A DNA stretch of 64,000 nucleotides from assembly GCA_900763685.1 (NCBI GenBank), contig CAAFLF010000005.1, positions 1 to 64,000 of the forward strand, in the 5' to 3' direction. The stretch's first letter is position 1. Each line of letters starts with the position of its first letter. A model generated the notes under the pieces. That model was given only the letters and a program-made list of their open reading frames with translations, was not told where the DNA came from and searched no databases. This DNA comes from an uncultured Oscillospiraceae bacterium. GTDB taxonomy: Bacteria; Bacillota; Clostridia; Oscillospirales; Oscillospiraceae. This document shows, piece after piece, positions 60,049 through 64,000 of the stretch. The translations under genes were made by a program, and so were the position numbers.

Positions 60049-61662
60049 ATGACATTCCGCAAGGGAAAAACTCTGGCCGCGGCGCTTCTCTGCGCGGCGG
60101 CTTTGACCGGGGCGGCCTCCGCCACCTACACGGACACGGCGGGCCACTGGGCCGAGGGCGCCATCGACCGCTGGAGCGGGGAGTACGGCATCCTCCGGGG
60201 CTATGACGACGGCAGCTTCCGCCCGGACGCCACCATCACTCGGGGGGCCTTCGCCGGCATCCTGGACCGCTTCCTCCGCTACCAGGTGGAGGCGGCGCCG
60301 GACACCTTCTCCGATACCGCCGGGGACTACTGGGAGAGCCCCATCCTGAAGCTCAACGCCGCCGGGGTCTATCTCGGCAACAACGGCAAGGCCCTCATCT
60401 ACCACGACATCACCCGCCAGCAGGCGGTGACCATGATCGCCCGGGCCTTCGCCCTGGGGGAGACCGAGGGGGACATCCCCTTTGACGACGCCGGGGACGT
60501 GGCCTACTACGCCAAGGGCTACCTTGTCACCATGCTGAAAAACGGCTGGCTCAACGACATGGGGGAGAGCGGGCTGCTCCGGCCCAACGAGCCCATCACC
60601 CGGGCGGAGGTGGTGAACATCCTCAGCAACCTGGTCTCCCGCCTCTGGCAGGAGAGCGGGGAGTACAGCGAGGATGTCACCGGCACCGCCATGGTCAGCG
60701 CCGAGGACGGCGTCATCCTCCACGACATGAGGATCGACGGGAACCTCATCATCGCCCCCGGCGTCAGCGGCCCGGTGCTGCTGCGGGATGTGGCGCTCAG
60801 CGGCGTCATCACCAATTTCAGCGGCACGGAGGTCATCCAGGAGGAGACCCCCAAGGACCCGGAGCCGGATCCCGACCCCGGATTGAAGCCCGGGGACCCC
60901 GACACCATCACCTATGAGGGCAAGACCATCCCGGTTTTGAAGGGCGTGCCCGTGAATCCCCTGAAGGCGGCGGACTTCGCTTGGGCGGACGGGCGTCTCC
61001 AGTATCTCGGCGGCCTTTGCCGGACGGAGACCGGCATCGACGTCTCCGCCTACCAGAACCGGGCCACCCCCGGCGGCCAGATCGACTGGGAGGCCGTGGC
61101 GGCGGACGGCATCGACTTCGCCCAGGTGCGTATCGCCCTGCGGGGCACCTCCTCCGGCACCCTCCACGCCGACGCCTTCTACGCCCAGAACATCGACGGC
61201 GCCCTGGCGGCGGGCCTCAAGACCGGGGTCTACATTTTCTCCCAGGCCATCACCGTGGAGGAGGCCATTGAGGAGGCGGACTTCGTCATCTCCCTGCTGG
61301 ACGGCCGCGCCCTCACCGGCCCTGTTACCTACGACTGGGAGATGAAGGACAGTACTTACCGGGTCTACGGCACGGAGCCGGAGGTGGCCACCGCCTGTGC
61401 CAAGGCCTTCTGTGAGCGGATCGCCCAGGCGGGCTACGAGCCCATGGTCTATGTGAGCCGCTACGTGGGCTACTTCAAGTTTGACCTGCAGGAGCTCTCC
61501 GGCATTCCCCTCTGGTATCCGGAGTATAAGTACGAGTCCACATCGCCGGAGAAGGTCTGCCCCCAGCTCTACTACCGCATGGACTACTGGCAGTACACCA
61601 ACAAGCTGAAGGTGGACGGCATCGGCGGAAACGTGGACGGGAGCCTGCGCTTTTACTGGTAA
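60049..61662 (+). CDS. Surface SLH-domain GH25 lysozyme (muramidase)
   Basis: A 537-residue exported protein. A signal peptide covers residues 1 to about 24 (GKTLAAALLCAAALTGAASA). Three SLH repeats (about 25-200: DTAGHWAEGAIDRWSGEYGI and two more) anchor it to secondary wall polymer. A Pro/Asp-rich hinge at about 275-295 precedes the GH25 domain (about 325-537): TGIDVSAYQNRATPGGQIDW and TYDWEMK carry the expected acidic residues, and it ends VDGSLRFYW. It should cleave the glycan strands of peptidoglycan from the surface. I chose the ATG at 60049 because of AGAAAGGAG and the signal peptide; the frame from 59911 adds a non-secretory leader. Confidence 0.93.
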   Translation: MTFRKGKTLAAALLCAAALTGAASATYTDTAGHWAEGAIDRWSGEYGILRGYDDGSFRPDATITRGAFAGILDRFLRYQVEAAPDTFSDTAGDYWESPILKLNAAGVYLGNNGKALIYHDITRQQAVTMIARAFALGETEGDIPFDDAGDVAYYAKGYLVTMLKNGWLNDMGESGLLRPNEPITRAEVVNILSNLVSRLWQESGEYSEDVTGTAMVSAEDGVILHDMRIDGNLIIAPGVSGPVLLRDVALSGVITNFSGTEVIQEETPKDPEPDPDPGLKPGDPDTITYEGKTIPVLKGVPVNPLKAADFAWADGRLQYLGGLCRTETGIDVSAYQNRATPGGQIDWEAVAADGIDFAQVRIALRGTSSGTLHADAFYAQNIDGALAAGLKTGVYIFSQAITVEEAIEEADFVISLLDGRALTGPVTYDWEMKDSTYRVYGTEPEVATACAKAFCERIAQAGYEPMVYVSRYVGYFKFDLQELSGIPLWYPEYKYESTSPEKVCPQLYYRMDYWQYTNKLKVDGIGGNVDGSLRFYW

Positions 61663-61667
61663 GAGAG

Positions 61668-61697
61668 GAAAGAGGGGCGGATCACCGCCCCTCTTCC
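61668..61697. terminator. Terminator between SLH-GH25 and the microprotein gene
   Basis: GAAAGAGGGGCGG ATCA CCGCCCCTCTTC hairpin between convergent genes; leftward it is followed by CTCTCTTACC, so the U-tract is weak on both sides. Confidence 0.65.
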
Positions 61698-61712
61698 GGA
61701 TAAGTTCGGGTC

Positions 61713-61853
61713 TCAGCGCTGGCTGCGGTTCTGCTGGTTCTGCTCGCGGTTCTGGTTCTGATTCTGCTCGCGGTTCTGGTTCTGATTCTGCTCGCGGTTC
61801 TCGTTGTTCCGCTCGTTCTGGTTTTCGTTCTGATTGCGGTTCTTCTCCTTCAT
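61713..61853 (-). CDS. 46-residue Asn/Gln/Arg/Glu-repeat microprotein
   Basis: A very small gene with a strong ribosome site: AAAGGAGG, 8 bases, then the ATG at 61853. The product starts MKEKNRNQNENQNERNNENR and continues with two perfect copies of EQNQNQNR and a final EQNQQNRSQR. Apart from the first residues it has no hydrophobic side chain, so it should be disordered. At the DNA level an 24-base unit is repeated perfectly. A longer frame to 62063 covers the infC promoter region and is not coding. I know no named family; related Firmicutes have similar short N/Q-rich proteins, and a spore or desiccation role is only a guess. Confidence 0.7.
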   Translation of the reverse strand: MKEKNRNQNENQNERNNENREQNQNQNREQNQNQNREQNQQNRSQR

Positions 61854-61995
61854 ACCAGGGGCCTCCTTTCTCGCTTCCTGGGCATACGCTGCCCGGACGC
61901 GGACTATTCTGCCCGGAATGGCGGAAAGAAATTCCGCCGGAGCGAGAATTCTTCCCGCCGGTGGGCAAAAAGTTCGGGAAAGCCCCAAAAAGCGG

Positions 61996-62024
61996 TTGAC
62001 AAGCGCCCACGCCCCTGCTATACT
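61996..62024 (+). promoter_or_regulatory. Promoter of infC-rpmI-rplT
   Basis: TTGACA (61996-62001), 17-base spacer, TATACT (62019-62024). It gives a leader of about 175 bases before infC. Confidence 0.9.
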
Positions 62025-62029
62025 AGCAG

Positions 62030-62200
62030 GGCAAAACAAAGAAGGCCGGCGCGTCCGCCTCACCTCCAGCGTTCCGTGAAGAGGTCAAGATCGTCTGTGA
62101 GCCACACTTCTTGTGGCTTTCCGCCCGTGCGGACTTCCGCCCGGGGATGATCGCGGATGCCTGCCGGGTGTCCGCGTTTTTGTATTTTTCAAGGAGGTGT
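62030..62200 (+). promoter_or_regulatory. L20-type leader with transcription attenuator
   Basis: The leader ends in a terminator hairpin (CGCGGATGCC / GGTGTCCGCG, 62152-62176) followed by TTTTTGTATTTTTC, directly before the infC ribosome site. Earlier hairpins (AGCCACA / TGTGGCT near 62099-62117; GCCCGTGCGG / CCGCCCGGGG region) could form an alternative. In B. subtilis the L20 protein binds the leader of the same operon to trigger termination, and I infer the same here. The stretch 61854-61995 upstream holds no gene. Confidence 0.8.
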
Positions 62201-62207
62201 TTCGGCC

Positions 62208-62726
62208 ATTAGCAAAGTAGTGCATGAACTGAACGAGGAGATCCGCGACAAGGAGATCCGCCTGATCGGCGCCGCCGGCGAGCAGCTGGGCATCATGGCA
62301 CCCGTCAGCGCTCTCAAAATCGCGGATGAACAGGGCCTGGATCTCGTGAAGATCTCTCCTCAGGCGACGCCGCCTGTGTGCAAGCTGATGAACTACGGCA
62401 AGTTCCGCTTCGAGCAGAGCAAGAAGGAGAAGGAAGCCCGCAAGAATCAGCATGTGGTGGAGATCAAGGAGATCCGCATGTCCCCCGGGATCGACATCGG
62501 CGACTTCAACACCAAGCTGCGCAACGCGCAGAAGTTCCTCGCCGACGGCAACCGCGTCAAGGTCAGCGTCCGCTTCCGCGGCCGCGAGATGGCGCATACC
62601 GACATCGGCAAAGACCTGTTGGTGCGCTTCGCCGAGCAGTGTGCCGAGGTGGCGACATTGGATAAAGAGCCCAAGCTGGAAGGACGCAGTATGTCCATAT
62701 TCCTTTCCCCCAAGACCGGGAAGTAA
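62208..62726 (+). CDS. infC: Translation initiation factor IF-3 (AUU start)
   Basis: IF-3 prevents premature subunit joining and checks the start codon and initiator tRNA. The 172 residues begin ISKVVHELNEEIRDKEIRLI, the usual IF-3 N-domain, joined by a Lys-rich linker to the C-domain (IKEIRMSPGIDIGDFNTKLR). There is no ATG or GTG at the homologous start. ATT at 62208 follows AAGGAGGTG at about 9 bases and gives the family N-terminus. An AUU start for infC is a classical device: IF-3 discriminates against it and so represses itself. rpmI follows 27 bases downstream. Confidence 0.95.
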   Translation: MSKVVHELNEEIRDKEIRLIGAAGEQLGIMAPVSALKIADEQGLDLVKISPQATPPVCKLMNYGKFRFEQSKKEKEARKNQHVVEIKEIRMSPGIDIGDFNTKLRNAQKFLADGNRVKVSVRFRGREMAHTDIGKDLLVRFAEQCAEVATLDKEPKLEGRSMSIFLSPKTGK

Positions 62727-62753
62727 CACAATATACGAAAAGGAGAAACTACC

Positions 62754-62951
62754 ATGCCCAAGCTGAAGACCCACAGCGGTTCCAAGAAAAGATTCAACCT
62801 GACCAAGACCGGCAAGGTCAAGATGGCCAAGGCCTTCAAGAGCCACATCCTGACCAAGAAGCCCACCAAGCGTACCCGTCACCTGCGTGCGGGCGGCTAT
62901 GCCGACGCTACCGTTGCCGGCACCATCCGCAAGATGATCCCCTACAAATAA
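62754..62951 (+). CDS. rpmI: 50S ribosomal protein L35
   Basis: A 65-residue basic protein of the large ribosomal subunit. The sequence is typical throughout: [20 protein letters not shown] and [20 protein letters not shown], ending MIPYK. It lies in the conserved infC-rpmI-rplT order behind AAAAGGAGAAACTACC. CGT/CGC arginine codons mark high expression. It should be regulated with the operon by the leader attenuator. Confidence 0.98.
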   Translation: MPKLKTHSGSKKRFNLTKTGKVKMAKAFKSHILTKKPTKRTRHLRAGGYADATVAGTIRKMIPYK

Positions 62952-62986
62952 GATAATTACGATACGCTTTAAGGAGGCTTACTGAT

Positions 62987-63337
62987 ATGGCACGTGTTAA
63001 GGGCGCGATGATGACGCGCAAAAGAAGAAACAAGACTCTGAAGCTCGCGAAGGGCTACTGGGGCAACAAATCCCGCCACTTCAAGATGGCCAACCAGGCC
63101 GTGATGAAGTCCCTGACCTACGCTTATACCGGCCGCAAGCTCAAGAAGAGAGATTTCCGCAGCCTGTGGATCACCCGCATCTCCGCCGCCTGCAAGATGA
63201 ACGGCATGAACTACTCCACCTTCATGCACGGTCTGAAGGTCAAGGGCATCGAGATCAACCGCAAGATGCTCAGCGAGATGGCGATCAACGACGCCGTTGC
63301 GTTCACCGCTCTTTGCGACCTCGCGAAGAACGCGTAA
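62987..63337 (+). CDS. rplT: 50S ribosomal protein L20
   Basis: A 116-residue basic protein that organises 23S rRNA early in assembly and, in Firmicutes, represses this operon by binding its leader. It shows the full L20 sequence: [20 protein letters not shown], then [20 protein letters not shown] and [19 protein letters not shown]. It starts behind TAAGGAGGCTTACTGAT and ends at a terminator. It is the last clearly chromosomal gene before the sequence changes character. Confidence 0.98.
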   Translation: MARVKGAMMTRKRRNKTLKLAKGYWGNKSRHFKMANQAVMKSLTYAYTGRKLKKRDFRSLWITRISAACKMNGMNYSTFMHGLKVKGIEINRKMLSEMAINDAVAFTALCDLAKNA

Positions 63338-63348
63338 AAAGTGCAAAC

Positions 63349-63380
63349 GAAAAGAGACGCTGTAAGGCGTCTCTTTTTTT
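63349..63380 (+). terminator. Terminator of infC-rpmI-rplT
   Basis: AAGAGACGC TGTAA GGCGTCTCTT hairpin followed by T5-7, 12 bases after the rplT stop codon. Confidence 0.95.
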
Positions 63381-63388
63381 ATGACAAA

Positions 63389-63656
63389 GGGGGCCATTCT
63401 CTACGGTGGAGAATACCCCCTCTTTTCGCGCTGAGCAGCGCGGGGCAGAGCACGCCTGTGCTCCGCAGGGACCGCTTTTGTATGTGCAAAAGCGGTCGGA
63501 AAACACATGAGGGGCCGCGGCCCCTCAACCCCGCCATCGGAAGCCTGACAATAGGCCGACTGCACGCGCTGTGCAAAATACTGCCTGCAATGCTTGGCGC
63601 GGCTTTCGATTTGGTCTGCTCCTTGCGGCCGCTGCCGCTCTGCGGCGGGGTTTCGG
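63389..63656. other. Palindrome-rich interval, possible transfer origin or element end
   Basis: No convincing gene. Four dyads lie close together. ATTCTC / GAGAAT is at about 63397-63411; GAGCAC GCCT GTGCTC is at about 63448-63463. GACCGCTTTTG / CAAAAGCGGTC with a 6-base loop lies at 63470-63497, and a perfect 20-base palindrome TGAGGGGCCGCGGCCCCTCA lies at 63508-63527. A leftward frame of 93 codons (63660-63379) covers it; its translation has a familiar look of short hypotheticals in clostridial conjugative elements, but it has no ribosome site I trust. Confidence 0.5.
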
Positions 63657-63881
63657 TCATTTTCTTGCCGGGGGATAAGGCTTGCGCTCATCGGTCAGAC
63701 CGAGCAGATAATCCGTGCTGACCTGATAATAACGGGCAAGCGCAATCAAGGCTATGCTGGGAATGTCGAGCACACCGTTTTCATAGCGCGAATAGGTCGT
63801 CTGCCCGACATTCAGTACAGCGGCAAGCTCCGCTTGCGTTTTGTCCGCATCCTCACGCATATCACGCAGTCGCCGATACAT
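63657..63881 (-). CDS. Small Xre/Cro-family repressor
   Basis: A 74-residue protein that is almost entirely a helix-turn-helix domain (DKTQAELAAVLNVGQTTYSR, then YENGVLDIPSIALIALARYY and STDYLLGLTDE). Such proteins control the excision or transfer genes of phages and conjugative elements. The ATG at 63881 follows GTTGAGGTGATTTC. It is divergent from the partial gene at 63971, and a dyad in the shared control region is a likely operator. Arginine and leucine codon use is more mixed and GC is lower than in the chromosomal genes to the left. Confidence 0.93.
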   Translation of the reverse strand: MYRRLRDMREDADKTQAELAAVLNVGQTTYSRYENGVLDIPSIALIALARYYQVSTDYLLGLTDERKPYPPARK

Positions 63882-63923
63882 GAAATCACCTCAACGACAT
63901 TATAAAAATGCGGTTATTGCATA

Positions 63924-63952
63924 TTGCATTTCATGCGAAAAACGCATAAAAT
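63924..63952 (+). promoter_or_regulatory. Rightward promoter with built-in operator
   Basis: TTGCAT (63924-63929), 17-base spacer, TAAAAT (63947-63952). The spacer contains the dyad ATGCG AAAAA CGCAT (63933-63947), well placed for the divergent Xre repressor to block polymerase. Confidence 0.75.
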
Positions 63953-63970
63953 GATGTTGAGGTGAAAAGT

Positions 63971-64000
63971 ATGGGGAGCTATCAGCTATATTTTCTGAAA
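63971..64000 (+). CDS. Start of a gene cut by the window edge
   Basis: ATG at 63971 follows GTTGAGGTGAAAAGT, a ribosome site almost the same as that of the divergent repressor gene. The ten visible residues are MGSYQLYFLK; the frame is open to the edge. Too little is present to name a product. Its position suggests the first gene of the element's rightward operon. Confidence 0.6.
   Translation, partial: MGSYQLYFLK

Noticed and set aside
61740-61800. Regular DNA repeats resembling a CRISPR array
   Set aside because: The units are contiguous without spacers and stay in frame within the microprotein gene.
63379-63660. 93-codon minus-strand frame at the element edge
   Set aside because: It covers the clustered palindromes, lacks a convincing ribosome site and is Ser/Pro/Arg-rich; kept as non-coding although similar short hypotheticals are annotated in mobile elements.

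Overview
This is a 64 kb chromosomal window from a GC-rich low-oxygen Firmicute, most likely a member of the Oscillospiraceae (the Oscillibacter, Dysosmobacter or Flavonifractor neighbourhood). The assignment is inferred from gene content and RNA regulators: a T-box leader, a tandem glycine riboswitch, an L20-type attenuator before infC-rpmI-rplT, an Fe-S L-serine dehydratase in two subunits, an SLH-domain surface protein and several DUF pairs typical of Clostridia. Most promoters I could find are sigma-A-like (TTGNNN, 17-base spacer, TATAAT-like). I saw no rRNA, tRNA or CRISPR array.

Layout. 1-9.5 kb: the end of tuf, an RsuA/RluB-type pseudouridine synthase, a PucR/CdaR-type regulator, an ECF sigma/anti-sigma pair, a structured non-coding stretch, then ftsE-ftsX with an M23 peptidoglycan hydrolase. 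9.5-25.6 kb: housekeeping genes on the plus strand: greA, a lysS with an extra C-terminal tRNA-binding domain, a CorA transporter, a SpoU methyltransferase, dprA, topA, trmFO, plsX, acpP, rnc, an EamA transporter, uppP and ftsK/spoIIIE. 25.6-37.5 kb: a T-box-controlled aminotransferase, a Dabb protein, a DUF6323/DUF6179-like pair, an RluA-family enzyme, an ABC-F protein, an operon of 8-oxoguanine deaminase plus macrodomain protein, sdaAB-sdaAA and a MerR regulator. 37.5-41.4 kb: a glycine-riboswitch-controlled alanine/glycine symporter, a TIGR04255 protein and a SleB-like wall hydrolase.

41.4-49.0 kb is the main accessory module: a reductive pyrimidine degradation locus. preT-preA (dihydropyrimidine dehydrogenase) run rightward. 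A dihydropyrimidinase, an NCS1 transporter and an M20 carbamoylase run leftward from the same 630-base AT-rich control region. Together they would import uracil or thymine (or hydantoin-like compounds) and convert it to beta-alanine or beta-aminoisobutyrate, CO2 and ammonia, using NAD(P)H. The codon use resembles that of tuf and the ribosomal protein genes, which suggests high expression.

49.2-63.4 kb: short-form serA and serC; an E2-like acyltransferase with an altered active-site motif next to a CLC protein of the fluoride-exporter type; a DUF421 protein; an orphan phage-type replisome-organiser-like gene with a tandem repeat; nrdR; a DUF4363-DUF421 pair; an SLH-GH25 surface lysozyme; a 46-residue Asn/Gln/Arg/Glu repeat microprotein; and infC (AUU start)-rpmI-rplT. 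From about 63.39 kb the sequence changes character: clustered palindromes, a small Xre repressor, and a divergent gene cut by the window edge whose promoter holds a likely operator. This looks like the edge of an integrated mobile element.
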